In this document: positions 20,678 through 31,175 of the stretch, piece by piece | Numbering within the stretch: position 1 is the stretch's first letter | Layout of the letters: each line of letters begins with the position of its first letter | Source of the DNA: Pyropia haitanensis | Lineage: Eukaryota; Rhodophyta; Bangiophyceae; Bangiales; Bangiaceae | Assembly (NCBI GenBank): GCA_008729055.1 | Contig: SDUX01000001.1 | Coordinates: forward strand, 4,587,951 to 4,651,950 | Length of the DNA stretch: 64,000 bases | Direction: 5' to 3' | Made by a program: the position numbers and the translations under genes | The notes under the pieces: model-generated | Databases searched by the model: none | Told to the model about the DNA's origin: nothing | Seen by the model: the letters and a program-made list of their open reading frames with translations, nothing else

Positions 20678-22483
20678 TCAGTGGAACTTTTGAAGCACAA
20701 TAAAATTGGGCTGCTGGACCCGTTCTCTGACGACGTCCTGAGCCACCATGGCGTCTTCGAAGACTCTGCCGCGGCCTCCTCCGTTGCTGCTAGAATTGAC
20801 ACCGCTCCCGCAGCCGCACCATTGCTGCCGCCGCCGACGTCCCCATCGCCACCATCGCGGCCACCGCCCGTTGGTGGCTCTATGCGGCAGTGGAAAAAAA
20901 TTGTAGAAGAGAAAAAACTCTGCGGCAGGCACACAGGCGGGTCCGCCGGCAGCCGCCGAGCAGCCGAGCCAGAAGCGCGTCTCCATCCATGGCTGGCGTA
21001 TACATGGCCGACGCGGTTGACGTGCAGATGATGGTGAGCTCACGTCCATGGCATTATGCGAGTCAGCCACCTTCGGGCCAAACAGCTCGGCGGGAAGGGT
21101 AGGCGGGGAGTTGCCCGTCGGGTACGCCAACACCAACTTTTCGTGGCAGCTGGGGCACGCCTGGCTCGTGTTGAACTTGTCCTGATCTACTAACCAGCAC
21201 AGGCGGCGGAGGTACCGGCGCACCCAGCCGTCCCCCCCTCGCACGCGCGCGTTGCCCATCGCCACAACGACCACCGTGCCGCCGCGCACCTGCCGAAGAA
21301 GGCCGCCCGTCAGGTCTCGCGCGGTCGCCGCCGCAAACCGTCCTCGCTGGATGGTCTGGTGGAGGGCGGCCGCCCGCAGTCCACGCGTAGCTTCAGCCCC
21401 AAAGCGCTCAACGTACGCGGCCGTCTCGCGCAGGGCGGCCCACTCGCGCGTCGCCCGCAGGTGTTGCTCGCGGTCGCCCGTCCGCATTGTGCCGTGGGCC
21501 GCGGCCTCGTCGACGGGCGGCGGCACCTCCGTGTCGCTGCCGGCGCGTGCGGCTGACGCTGCCTCCGCTCGCTGCCGCCAGAGTTTCCACGCGCGGGCTT
21601 TGAAACTGCCGCCGCTGGCCTCCCGGACCTGTGCAGCGCTCACCTTGTAGCGGATTCCGGGCATAGGCGCCAGGCAGCGGCGGTCTTTGCGCCGCGGCAG
21701 CGCTTCGACGCGCTCGAGCAGGGCACTCGAGCTACTGGCAGCGTGGGTCACCACACGTCGCGCAACCGCCTCAGCCTCGTGGCGCGGGACCGTCCAGCGG
21801 TGCAGACGAGTGCGGCGGAGCACTCGCCTCACTGCCGCAGCGAGTTTGGTGCGGCCAGCGCGCCGGTGGGTAGCGTTGGGCCCGCGCCGCACACGTCTGT
21901 GGCTTCGACCGGGCATGGCCGTCTGATAGGTCCTGCCCGTCTGCTCAGCCGACGGCGGGTCGCTCGTCCCTCGCGCTCCAGTCTGCTGGGGTCGCTTGGC
22001 CGCCCGCCCGCCACCGCCCGCGACGGCAGACGCCGCTCTCTTGCCTTGCTTGACGTGCGTCTGCTGGTGGTGGCCCGACGCCGTCGCGGAAGCGTCGCCT
22101 GCGGCGTCGTCTTTGCTGCACAGCAGCGCCGCGCACGCACGATTCAGGGCGTCCAGCCCAAGTCGGCGCGCCCAGGCGGCGCGCATCGCGTCAACCGCTG
22201 GGCGGGCGGGCAAGTCCGCCGTGCTGATGCACTCGCCGGGCGCCACCGTCAGGATGCAGGACCGCCCAGGGTCCACGCCCACCACCTGCATCCGCCGCAC
22301 AGTCCCCAGCGGTAAGCCGCTGCGCTCCAGCTGCGTCAGAGCCCCCGCGTGGACCGCCGAGCGAACGCCCGCCCCGCCCTTGCGCCGACCACCTGCCGTT
22401 GACTGCTGCCTGGCCCAGTCCGCCGCCCGTGCCTCCGCCTCTGCCGGCGTGTCGGGACGCGACACGTAAAATGTGGCGGCCAC
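20678..22483 (-). CDS. Fanzor-like RuvC nuclease (eukaryotic TnpB relative), array copy 1
   Basis: Probable RNA-guided-nuclease relative. The 601-codon open frame starts at a GTG. The frame is open to 22546 without an ATG, so the true N-terminus is unknown. VVGVDPGRSCILTV (residues 67-80) is the RuvC-I motif with its Asp. The block VVVVAMGNARVRGGDGW, then LVDQDKFNTSQACPSC (about 430-446), matches the Fanzor/TnpB region before the zinc finger, and ADSHNAMDV resembles the RuvC-III D-x-NAA block. Odd points: only about 66 residues precede RuvC-I, where Fanzors normally have long recognition domains. Only the first Cys pair of the zinc finger is present. The Glu usual before TS-x-x-C is not evident. 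The C-terminal 100 residues are low-complexity. It converges on the piggyBac remnant, 136 bp apart. It is either a truncated or decayed Fanzor, or one with unrecognised 5' exons. Confidence 0.72.
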   Translation of the reverse strand: MAATFYVSRPDTPAEAEARAADWARQQSTAGGRRKGGAGVRSAVHAGALTQLERSGLPLGTVRRMQVVGVDPGRSCILTVAPGECISTADLPARPAVDAMRAAWARRLGLDALNRACAALLCSKDDAAGDASATASGHHQQTHVKQGKRAASAVAGGGGRAAKRPQQTGARGTSDPPSAEQTGRTYQTAMPGRSHRRVRRGPNATHRRAGRTKLAAAVRRVLRRTRLHRWTVPRHEAEAVARRVVTHAASSSSALLERVEALPRRKDRRCLAPMPGIRYKVSAAQVREASGGSFKARAWKLWRQRAEAASAARAGSDTEVPPPVDEAAAHGTMRTGDREQHLRATREWAALRETAAYVERFGAEATRGLRAAALHQTIQRGRFAAATARDLTGGLLRQVRGGTVVVVAMGNARVRGGDGWVRRYLRRLCWLVDQDKFNTSQACPSCHEKLVLAYPTGNSPPTLPAELFGPKVADSHNAMDVSSPSSARQPRRPCIRQPWMETRFWLGCSAAAGGPACVPAAEFFLFYNFFPLPHRATNGRWPRWWRWGRRRRQQWCGCGSGVNSSSNGGGRGRVFEDAMVAQDVVRERVQQPNFIVLQKFH

Positions 22484-24328
22484 GCCGCCGGTGAGGCCAT
22501 TCGGCTGAACTGCTGCGCCCCCCGCTTCAGAGCTTGCAGGCGGACTTTAGCTCATGAAAAACAAGAACCATGACTTGGCCTCCCCGGTCGATAATTTCTC
22601 TCCTTTCGGTCGTGCTTCCGAGTTTTATTGACCCCACACCCGACAAGCCGTGTGACAAACACCTGGTCCAAGTCGCACCTGGGTCCACGACTTGTGAAAT
22701 TGACCAGACTTGGGTCATGGCAGTCCTCAACGTGTCAAAGACACCTCGACGACTTCACGGTGAGATAAAGATCGCGGCGATCTCTACCCACGAATGGAAC
22801 GTCACGGCTGTGACTCAACAGAAGTGGACTGTGATGGAGGGGGAAACTCGTTTTCCTCCAGACCCAAAGCCTCAGGCAGACTCGCCGACGGTATTGCAGT
22901 TCCCCGAACCCGGTCTTAAGGCGACAACAACAGCAATGCCTGGGCAAGAGCAAGAGCCAATCGCGGGCACGCAGTTCACAAGCAACCTGGAGCGGACTGC
23001 GGTGCTCACATCCGTAAACGCATGCAGCCGGTCTCCAAAAAAACTGTGCTGTCATATGAGCCAAGAAAAAGAGCCAAAGTTTGAAAGATCAGGACCACGT
23101 GGCTCAGACTCGCTCAAAAAGAACACGAAAACGTCAGAAAATGGACAATTGCGAAAAAACCGGACAATTCACGAGACCCGCAACCAAAAAAGATTAGTGC
23201 ATGCCAGTGCGTACAGCCGACAAACATCCTCGCGCGAGCTGAACCGACGCCATCGCAGTCCGGCGGCGAGCCGGCGCAACCGCTCTCACTCGCAGAGACA
23301 GGAGAATCACCAATCGTATTGACCATCAGCGAGCTGAGTCCGCATGACAGTGAAAATTCCTAGTCAAATCGCGCGCGGACCGGCCCTCTGTTCCTTCCAA
23401 TTGGGCGGGCGACGGCCGGGCGACAGGACCGTGGACGACGCCTGGGGACGAGCGATGCTTGACGGCAAATCTGTTGGAATCGGGCGCCAGTCGAGGACTC
23501 GCAGAGCTGACAGCGGGCCACGGGGCAATCGCCCTACCATTCCGCCACGCCACTATCTGTTTTGACACATCGCAGATTTTGTGAATCCATATTGCCAATT
23601 GGCCTCACTGATAGACGACAGCAGTACGGGACATTCAATAAGGTCCAATATTCAGTGTGAATCGAACGACGACGACGGTGGCGACGACGGTGATCACGAA
23701 TCGCGAGTTCGCCAAATCAAATGGACGGGCGGAGTTGACCAGCGAGGGGTGTGCACCGCCAGTTGGAATGAGATCGCCAAAGCTCAATTGAGTAACAAGC
23801 GACCATTCCAGATCGCTACCGCCGCTCGGTGTGTGGCTGAGAATGGCTCTGGCGGCAACGGTCGGCATCTGCGACGTCTGGCCGACAGTAGATACTCCGC
23901 GTGTGCGCGCTTGCACGCGTTGTGCCTCCGCAGTCTGGGTGAGGCGTTCCACACGAGAGGAGAGGCAGTGTTATTGGCACGCTAGATATGTTGCGATTGC
24001 GTAGTTCACTCATCCGACCAATCACACTCTGATTAACCAGGCGGATCCTGGATTCATAATGGCACGGTGGGGACGGCAATGACACATGCGTCGGGTTGCA
24101 TCGTTTCTGCAGGCTTTAGGCTAGCACAGTGGATGTCGATCTACTTTGGGACGGCCCCATGAGGTGCGCATCCCAGTCCAATTTTGGACCGCCCTGCATG
24201 GCTCGGCGAAAGTCGTGGAGATTTTGAGTGGTCGTCGGTCTGCTTGATTCTGGTGGCCTCTTCATGGGGATGGCCCATCAGGGCGTCTGCGATAGGGGAT
24301 CTTGTTGGCGTATTGTTGAGGACCGTTT

Positions 24329-24778
24329 CAACAAGACGCCATCAGACTGGGCCCTCATTGGTCAGCCGGCACCTCCTCAACAAGAGCCATTCTCCTGAAC
24401 TCGGACGTCCAATGAGAAAAAGACGGGGCTGGCTCTTCTAGGCGTCTTGTTGCGCCCGGGCAAGGAAGACGCCAGACACGTGGGCTTGCCACCCACATGA
24501 GACGCTTTCTCGCTGAAGTGGTACGCCACGATTGCTAGAATGAGTGCCACGTCTGAAGCATTTTCTTTCATCGCGGCGATTCTGGTCAACCGTGGACAAG
24601 CGGAAACTTTTCGTCTGATTGTGCACTCGAGTCCTTTACACACGACAGCTCCATTAGCGCCGTACGGAGAGGTCCCCAGACAGCATGATTGACAGTTTTC
24701 GTCATGGAAACTATCTCATTGTCAAGTGGCTCCGAAAAAAGAGGGTGATTTCGGACGCATTTTCCTGGCGTCTTGTTG
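24329..24778. mobile_element. MITE-like inverted-repeat segment inside the array unit
   Basis: CAACAAGACGCCA at 24329-24341 is matched in inverted form at 24766-24778. A further inverted copy of the 12-base core lies at 24441-24452. No target duplication is clear and no ORF belongs to it. The same segment occurs in copies 2 and 3. Confidence 0.4.
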
Positions 24779-24822
24779 CCGGCTATTCTGAGTGCACAGT
24801 TTTCTAGACAACGGCTGTATGA

Positions 24823-24855
24823 GGGGGGACCGACGAGGTTAGACTCGGTCCCCCC
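24823..24855. repeat. Hairpin of GGGGGGACCGA with 11-base loop
   Basis: 24823-24833 pairs perfectly with 24845-24855. The stem word is the same as in the nested palindromes at 56655-56893, just past the right end of the array. Confidence 0.6.
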
Positions 24856-25242
24856 CCAATTTCTCCCGATGGATTCGATAGGGGGGCTACCGGGCCAAGG
24901 GCCGGTACGCCCTCCTCTTGCTTTTAGAGCGACAACAGGGCGCCCGCGGCCCGCGTCCCTGCGAAAAACAACTGCACGTCTGCGACCCTCTTCACCGTGT
25001 GCACGACCGTGCATCTCTGTCGATCCTGCCGCCAGGCGCGTGTGGCCACAGGTAACGCCCAACTCGTAGTTCCCACTTCCCTTTTACTTCGCCCGTTTCC
25101 CGGAGGGTACTTGTGGTCCCCAAGTGGTCGAATACATACTACAGGACGACTCCGCCCACGACCCGTCACCACCTCCCCCGACTTGGTGGGGTGGGGCTGC
25201 AGCAACAGAAAAAAAAGGAGAGGAAGGGGCCTACACACCCTT

Positions 25243-25470
25243 GCGGCCGACCACCCGACACACGGGAGGAAGGGAAGAACACCCACCCGCCGCCGACCAC
25301 CCGACCCACGGGAGGAAGAGGAAGGCACACCACCTCAGCCGCCGACCGCACGACCCCGCGGCAGGAAGAAGGGGACGACACCACCCCGCCGCCGACCTCC
25401 CGACCCACGGGAAAAAGAAAAAGAAACACCACCCGCCGACGGGCGCCCGACACAAGAGCAAACAGGAACC
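25243..25470. repeat. Short minisatellite, about 48-50 bp period, in the array unit
   Basis: GCCGACC-CCCGACCCACGGGA-like words recur at about 25245, 25292, 25341, 25391 and 25436. This explains the proline/arginine-rich ORFs here. It is also present in copies 2 and 3. Confidence 0.65.
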
Positions 25471-26818
25471 CAGCACGTCCGGCCAACAAACGGACGGGGA
25501 TAGCCACGCCCCGTCCGCCACCACCTGCCCACCCAAGCGGAATTGGTGGGGAATGGGGACGGGATCAGTTGTCCCGCCCCCACAGGAGAAAGGGGAAGAG
25601 AAAACCCCGACCAGAACAAGCACGGGGAAGACACACACCCCGGAGACCAACGAGACCGCAACCCACGGTGCGCGATTGGGATGCCCGAGACGCGAGGGAC
25701 GGGATGGCAACTCGCCTCCCTCCCCCCTATATACTCCTCCTGTGTGTTCTCAAACACCCTTAAGAGCAGCAGGACCAGAAGGGGTTCCCGATCGTGCCAT
25801 GTGGGAGGGGGTGTGGGGAACGCAAGTGAGCAGCCCCCCCCCCCGATCGGGTGTAGCAACGAGGAGGAGGAAACGTAGACACCGCAACCCCTCCCCCAGC
25901 CCTTACGTGTCCCTCACCATTCTGGGCCAGATCTTTTCGTCCACCCAATCAGGTGCGAGCGTCACGAGTTTGCGGCCCTCGCATCCTCGGCCCCCACCAG
26001 GGGAGGTGCAGTCTCGACACCCCTTGAAGATCTGCAAGCGGCAGATGATTGGACGTCCGCCGGGCAGGCTGGACTGTTGAAGAGGTGGGGGGTGTAGCGA
26101 ACCCCGAATCTGGGTTTGAATATTCGGAGCAAGTGACTGAGAATTGAGATTCGATTTCACCCGACCCATGAGTGAAATATTCCGATTTCAGCTCAAAATT
26201 CCGACTGGGACTTTCGGCACACCTTTTGCAAAGTATTGCAGTGGCTTGTGTCTTACAGATTTTTGCGCAAGGGCCAGACAGATTTCTACGCTTTGTTTGG
26301 TTTGATTGTGGAGACTGTTTATTGGGTGGACTGAGCGTTTATTTTTGGCGTGTTTTGCGAGGGCTGTGCGCGCGGAAGCGTGCACACGAGGGCTTATATG
26401 CGCGAGACCGCAAGGCTGGGATGGCCCCCCTAGGCTGCCAAGTAAACTCCGTCTGGCTGTGACACATCTTGTTCGTGCCTTGGCGCGTCGGCCACTCGTC
26501 ACACGCAAGTCGCGTGTTGGTGTTCGACGTGTTGCTTCCGGTATTCCAAGTTAGGACCCCGTGCGTGCGTGTTTTGCACCCACGGGTTGTGCGTGGGCCC
26601 GGGCATACTGCTACAATTGCTGTCTACATTGCTCTTGCTGCAAGCGAAATATGCAAGACGAATGCCTGCCGAAGCAGACACCTGGAGAATGCTAACGACG
26701 AAGCGCCACGTTGTCGTAGCATCAACTGTGTTTACGAGCAAATAAGCTTGCAGGTATAAGTATCATGAGGAAAAAACAAAAGATGCTACAGCGCACGAGC
26801 AGTCGTCAGCGTGGCGCG

Positions 26819-27160
26819 CTACCAGCGCACCTCGCCGCGAACGCGGCGCGCCGGAAGCATGTCCCGCGGCATGATCGTCACGCGCTTGGCGTGAAGGGCA
26901 GACAGATTCACCTCCTTGAAGAGCTCGACCAGGTACGCCTCACTCGCCTGCTGCAGTACCTCAAGCGTAGATGAATGGAAACGCAGGCCTGGAGTCATCT
27001 CCTGCGCCGTCCCGCGGACCAGATTCCGGAGCCGCAGCTTCCGACAGAGGAGTTCCGTTGACTTCTGGATCTGGCGGATTTCACGGAAAGCCTTGGTGCC
27101 CGGGCGGTTGCGACGCTTGGGCTTGGGGATGCCGGGAGAGGGGGCGCTTGCGCGATGCAT
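26819..27160 (-). CDS. Divergent histone H3-like protein (113 aa), array copy 1
   Basis: Nucleosome-core histone H3 fold. From ATG 27160: a short tail of about 20 residues, then [20 protein letters not shown] (alpha-N helix), [34 protein letters not shown] (alpha-2), [19 protein letters not shown] and ARRVRGE. Nearly every conserved H3 block is present in order. Canonical H3 has about 135 residues and a methylatable ARTKQ tail. Here that tail is absent and several fixed residues differ (Arg for Pro in RKLP, Ser for Cys in NLCA). Loop 1 is not lengthened, so centromeric identity (CenH3) is possible but unproven. An in-frame TAG lies 24 nt before the ATG, part of a possible TTTAG acceptor, so a tail exon may exist upstream. 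Its presence inside an amplified transposon-bearing unit is unusual. Confidence 0.85.
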   Translation of the reverse strand: MHRASAPSPGIPKPKRRNRPGTKAFREIRQIQKSTELLCRKLRLRNLVRGTAQEMTPGLRFHSSTLEVLQQASEAYLVELFKEVNLSALHAKRVTIMPRDMLPARRVRGEVRW

Positions 27161-28144
27161 GGATGTCCCAGGTGACTCAGACGACTAAATATGTGCTAAT
27201 GGCGAGCGGTCCTATGCAGGTAGCTCACACTCTACGTCGCCACCTTTTGAGACACCACCCACACCTGGGCAGCTCCCAACGTACTGGTGAACGTGTACGC
27301 CGTCCGCGCAAGCCAATGGGGCTGCGGGGCGGAGCGAAGGTGACGGATAGGGTGACAGTGGTGAGGGTGGGCAAGAGGATGGCGTGACGTCGGTGGTGAT
27401 CGAAGAGTCGAGGGTAAAGCAGGTCATTGCTCTCTGTCCCTGTGGTCATCCCCCAAGGTCTCCGCCGGCGATGTCCACGCTCACACATTTCGTACTCGTG
27501 GGGGGGCACCTACGGTGCGCGGAAGTATGCTATTGCCCGTCGCGCTGGTGGATGGGGCCAGAAGGCTCAGCTAAAATTGTAGGCTCCCAGAACTAAGTCA
27601 CGGTGAGCGTACGAGCCCCAGTGCGCCCCACTACGAAGCCCGAGGCGAGGGGAGGGGCGGCGAGCGGCGAGCGGCGCTCAGAGCGCCGCGCGGCTGGTCC
27701 TACTCGCCGGTCGGCTGGAGCCGTCGCCAAAACGGATCAGCCTGACGCCAGGCGGCCAATCGAACATCTCCCATCGGCTTGCAAGTTCTGTCAATCCCAT
27801 TGGCTCCTGGGAATATTACAGCTTGCCGACGCGTCCGATATGTGGCTCGTTTCTTGGTCCGTTAGTCCGTTAATCCGCGGAAAAGTGTACCTGTTGGCAG
27901 ACTAGTCAGGGCAGACACGGGGGGCCACGGTTAGCGACGGATAGCGACGGGTAGCGATGGGTAGCCGATTCGTGGCTCCCGTGCTCACCGTTCGCTACAT
28001 GTAGATTCTCGGGGGGGACATCGCAGCGTCCTCCCGAGTAAAGGGTAGTTATTTTGTCCTGGGGAGTTGGTCGGAAAAGGGAGAGGAGGGGAGGCCCCGG
28101 TCCTTATCACTCGTCATAAAAATTCAGGGAGAGCCTCTTCGAGT
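27161..28144. other. Spacer between the H3-like gene and the next piggyBac part
   Basis: No gene is recognised. A short tandem of TAGCGACGG-like words lies at about 27930-27965. Copy 2 has the same stretch at 35853-36836. Confidence 0.4.
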
Positions 28145-29233
28145 TTTGTGGACGAGTGGAAGCACAAATGGTATGGGCTTGGCGGGAGCTGGATCAAGCG
28201 TGGCTTGCCCATGTACGTCGCCATGCAGCGCAAGCAAGAGAAAGGCCGCGAGAGACAGAGCGCAGTCTGTGGGAGGTGCGGCATCGTGCTGCGACTGAGC
28301 GTCGTGACGTCAGCCAAGGACTAGAAAGCCACGGGCATGACGACTGACGACGACGTGTCGCACGAGGCAGCGGTACATGAACAACGGTCAACTCCCTGGG
28401 CGGGCACTCAGCGCGTTGTCTGCGCCGACTCCTACTTTGCTAGTGTGCCCGCCGCCATGGAGCTGCGAAAGATGGGCTTGCGCTTTTCAGGCGTCCTCAG
28501 AACGGCAACGCGGGGCTGTCCAATGCAAGTGCTGTCGAAAATGGAGCTGGAAGCTTGAGGACACCACGCATCGTGCACGCACACCACGAGAGATGGCGTG
28601 GTCGACCTCATGTCGGTTACCTGGGTGCACCGTGAGCGCAGGTACTTCGTTTCATCCTCGTTAACGACGCTACTAAGCGAGCCGTACGAGCGCATCCGTT
28701 GGCGGCCGATTGGCGGGGAAGCCAAACGGGTACTCCTGGCGATCAAAATTTCCAGTGTTGCTTACGAGTACTACGAGTGCTACGCTGCAATGGACACGCA
28801 GAACCACTGCAGCCATGACGACCTTACGCTGGAGCACAAGCTGGTGACACACGATTGGTCGAAGCGCACGTGTATGTCGCTACTGGGCATGCGTGCTGTG
28901 ACTGCATGGATGCTCCACACGGGTGCGCGTGGCTCGATGGCCTCCCTCACTCAGAAGCAGCTTCACGCGGACTTTGCGGCCCATCTGATTGGTACCTACG
29001 TTGACGCCGTCGGCGTCAGGGCGCGAGGATCCATGACTGGCGCTACTGGCACCCCTTCCAGCGACATGGCGGCGTTCGCTCGCTACGGACTCGGCATTTA
29101 CCTGGAGCCGACTCTCAAGCGCCGAGGCCCGTCTCCTACGGATGGAGATCAACGCGCCCAACGTGGTGGTCGCGTATCTAAGCGGTTTGAGTCTTGTCTC
29201 GTATTTTCGGGCTGTCGAGTTGCGTGTGAGTAG
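28145..29233 (+). pseudogene. piggyBac-like transposase remnant, array copy 2 (two stops)
   Basis: It begins with the FVDEWKHKWYGLGG and GLPMYVAMQRKQEKGRE blocks that copy 1 lacks, joined in frame to the part described for copy 1. It has the shared TGA (28556-28558) and a private TAG at 28322-28324, where copies 1 and 3 have CAG. No start codon or N-terminal region was recognised upstream in the unit, so this was already a truncated transposase when the unit was duplicated. Confidence 0.8.
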
Positions 29234-29369
29234 GACGTGTGTTCATGTTTTTTCAAGACGGGGCGCCATTGTCTCGAGGTGCATTTGCGAGAAGACCATG
29301 ATTTGGAGAATTTGAATTAGAAACGTATGTGGTAGTCGTGATTTGTGTGCACACGTGTCAGTGACACAA

Positions 29370-31175
29370 TCAGTGGAACTTTTGAAGCACAATAAAATTA
29401 GGCTGCAGGACCCGTTCTCTGACGACGTCCTGAGCCACCATGGCGTCTTCGAGGACTCTGCCGCGGCCTCCTCCGTTGCTGCTAGAATTGACACCGCTCC
29501 CGCAGCCGCACCATTGCTGCCGCCGCCGACGTCCCCATCGCCACCATCGCGGCCACCGCCCGTTGGTGGCTCTATGCGGCAGTGGAAAAAAATTGTAGAA
29601 GAGAAAAAACTCTGCGGCAGGCACACAGGCGGGTCCGCCGGCAGCCGCCGAGCAGCCGAGCCAGAAGCGCGTCTCCATCCATGGCTGGCGTATACATGGC
29701 CGACGCGGTTGACGTGCAGATGATGGTGAGCTCACGTCCATGGCATTATGCGAGTCAGCCACCTTCGGGCCAAACAGCTCGGCGGGAAGGGTAGGCGGGG
29801 AGTTGCCCGTCGGGTACGCCAACACCAACTTTTCGTGGCAGCTGGGGCACGCCTGGCTCGTGTTGAACTTGTCCTGATCTACTAACCAGCACAGGCGGCG
29901 GAGGTACCGGCGCACCCAGCCGTCCCCCCCTCGCACGCGCGCGTTGCCCATCGCCACAACGACCACCGTGCCGCCGCGCACCTGCCGAAGAAGGCCGCCC
30001 GTCAGGTCTCGCGCGGTCGCCGCCGCAAACCGTCCTCGCTGGATGGTCTGGTGGAGGGCGGCCGCCCGCAGTCCACGCGTAGCTTCAGCCCCAAAGCGCT
30101 CAACGTACGCGGCCGTCTCGCGCAGGGCGGCCCACTCGCGCGTCGCCCGCAGGTGTTGCTCGCGGTCGCCCGTCCGCATTGTGCCGTGGGCCGCGGCCTC
30201 GTCGACGGGCGGCGGCACCTCCGTGTCGCTGCCGGCGCGTGCGGCTGACGCTGCCTCCGCTCGCTGCCGCCAGAGTTTCCACGCGCGGGCTTTGAAACTG
30301 CCGCCGCTGGCCTCCCGGACCTGTGCAGCGCTCACCTTGTAGCGGATTCCGGGCATAGGCGCCAGGCAGCGGCGGTCTTTGCGCCGCGGCAGCGCTTCGA
30401 CGCGCTCGAGCAGGGCACTCGAGCTACTGGCAGCGTGGGTCACCACACGTCGCGCAACCGCCTCAGCCTCGTGGCGCGGGACCGTCCAGCGGTGCAGACG
30501 AGTGCGGCGGAGCACTCGCCTCACTGCCGCAGCGAGTTTGGTGCGGCCAGCGCGCCGGTGGGTAGCGTTGGGCCCGCGCCGCACACGTCTGTGGCTTCGA
30601 CCGGGCATGGCCGTCTGATAGGTCCTGCCCGTCTGCTCAGCCGACGGCGGGTCGCTCGTCCCTCGCGCTCCAGTCTGCTGGGGTCGCTTGGCCGCCCGCC
30701 CGCCACCGCCCGCGACGGCAGACGCCGCTCTCTTGCCTTGCTTGACGTGCGTCTGCTGGTGGTGGCCCGACGCCGTCGCGGAAGCGTCGCCTGCGGCGTC
30801 GTCTTTGCTGCACAGCAGCGCCGCGCACGCACGATTCAGGGCGTCCAGCCCAAGTCGGCGCGCCCAGGCGGCGCGCATCGCGTCAACCGCTGGGCGGGCG
30901 GGCAAGTCCGCCGTGCTGATGCACTCGCCGGGCGCCACCGTCAGGATGCAGGACCGCCCAGGGTCCACGCCCACCACCTGCATCCGCCGCACAGTCCCCA
31001 GCGGTAAGCCGCTGCGCTCCAGCTGCGTCAGAGCCCCTGCGTGGACCGCCGAGCGAACGCCCGCCCCGCCCTTGCGCCGACCACCTGCCGTTGACTGCTG
31101 CCTGGCCCAGTCCGCCGCCCGTGCCTCCGCCTCTGCCGGCGTGTCGGGACGCGACACGTAAAATGTGGCGGCCAC
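29370..31175 (-). CDS. Fanzor-like RuvC nuclease, array copy 2
   Basis: Same 601-codon frame as copy 1, with differences only near the C-terminus (LEDAM and RVLQP in place of FEDAM and RVQQP). The RuvC-I VGVDPGRS and CPSC motifs are unchanged. It converges on the copy 2 piggyBac remnant. Confidence 0.72.
   Translation of the reverse strand: MAATFYVSRPDTPAEAEARAADWARQQSTAGGRRKGGAGVRSAVHAGALTQLERSGLPLGTVRRMQVVGVDPGRSCILTVAPGECISTADLPARPAVDAMRAAWARRLGLDALNRACAALLCSKDDAAGDASATASGHHQQTHVKQGKRAASAVAGGGGRAAKRPQQTGARGTSDPPSAEQTGRTYQTAMPGRSHRRVRRGPNATHRRAGRTKLAAAVRRVLRRTRLHRWTVPRHEAEAVARRVVTHAASSSSALLERVEALPRRKDRRCLAPMPGIRYKVSAAQVREASGGSFKARAWKLWRQRAEAASAARAGSDTEVPPPVDEAAAHGTMRTGDREQHLRATREWAALRETAAYVERFGAEATRGLRAAALHQTIQRGRFAAATARDLTGGLLRQVRGGTVVVVAMGNARVRGGDGWVRRYLRRLCWLVDQDKFNTSQACPSCHEKLVLAYPTGNSPPTLPAELFGPKVADSHNAMDVSSPSSARQPRRPCIRQPWMETRFWLGCSAAAGGPACVPAAEFFLFYNFFPLPHRATNGRWPRWWRWGRRRRQQWCGCGSGVNSSSNGGGRGRVLEDAMVAQDVVRERVLQPNFIVLQKFH

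Larger units (their letters stand above)
22484..26818. other. Long mostly non-coding part of the array unit (copy 1)
   Basis: No gene was recognised between the Fanzor-like and H3-like genes; 31176-35510 is the same stretch in copy 2. It contains a 250-codon ORF (22570-23322, +) without family features, a MITE-like inverted repeat (24329-24778), a GGGGGGACC hairpin (24823-24855), a minisatellite (25243-25470) and a TATATA word near 25728. Confidence 0.45.
19583..28274. repeat. Tandem array, copy 1 of the 8,692-bp unit
   Basis: The sequence from 19583 (GGTGCGGCATCG) returns at 28275 and at 36967. CTTACGCTGG lies at 20131, 28823 and, split by an insertion, 37515/42684. The spacing is exactly 8,692 bp twice. 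Copies are nearly identical, with scattered single-base changes and homopolymer-length changes. Unit order: piggyBac C-terminal part (+), Fanzor-like gene (-), about 4 kb mostly non-coding, H3-like gene (-), piggyBac mid-part (+) leading into the next copy. The left junction lies inside the phosphatase gene. Confidence 0.95.

Noticed and set aside
22570..23322. A 250-codon ATG-initiated ORF divergent from the Fanzor-like gene, present in all array copies
   Set aside because: No recognisable domain. The copies are too similar for conservation of the frame to count as evidence. Kept only as part of the non-coding stretch.
23476..23553. tRNA-like A-box (TGGCGGAATGGTAGG) and CGATTCC B-box on the minus strand
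   Set aside because: The acceptor, anticodon and T stems do not pair into a cloverleaf. It may be an old tRNA-derived SINE or chance.
25113..26080. Proline/threonine-rich ORFs of 216-318 codons in the array unit
   Set aside because: They run over a short minisatellite, and one is broken in copy 2 by a C-run change. No family resemblance.
26819..27160. Naming the H3-like gene CenH3 outright
   Set aside because: Loop 1 is the canonical length and no centromere-specific mark was recognised. Only phylogeny or localisation could decide.
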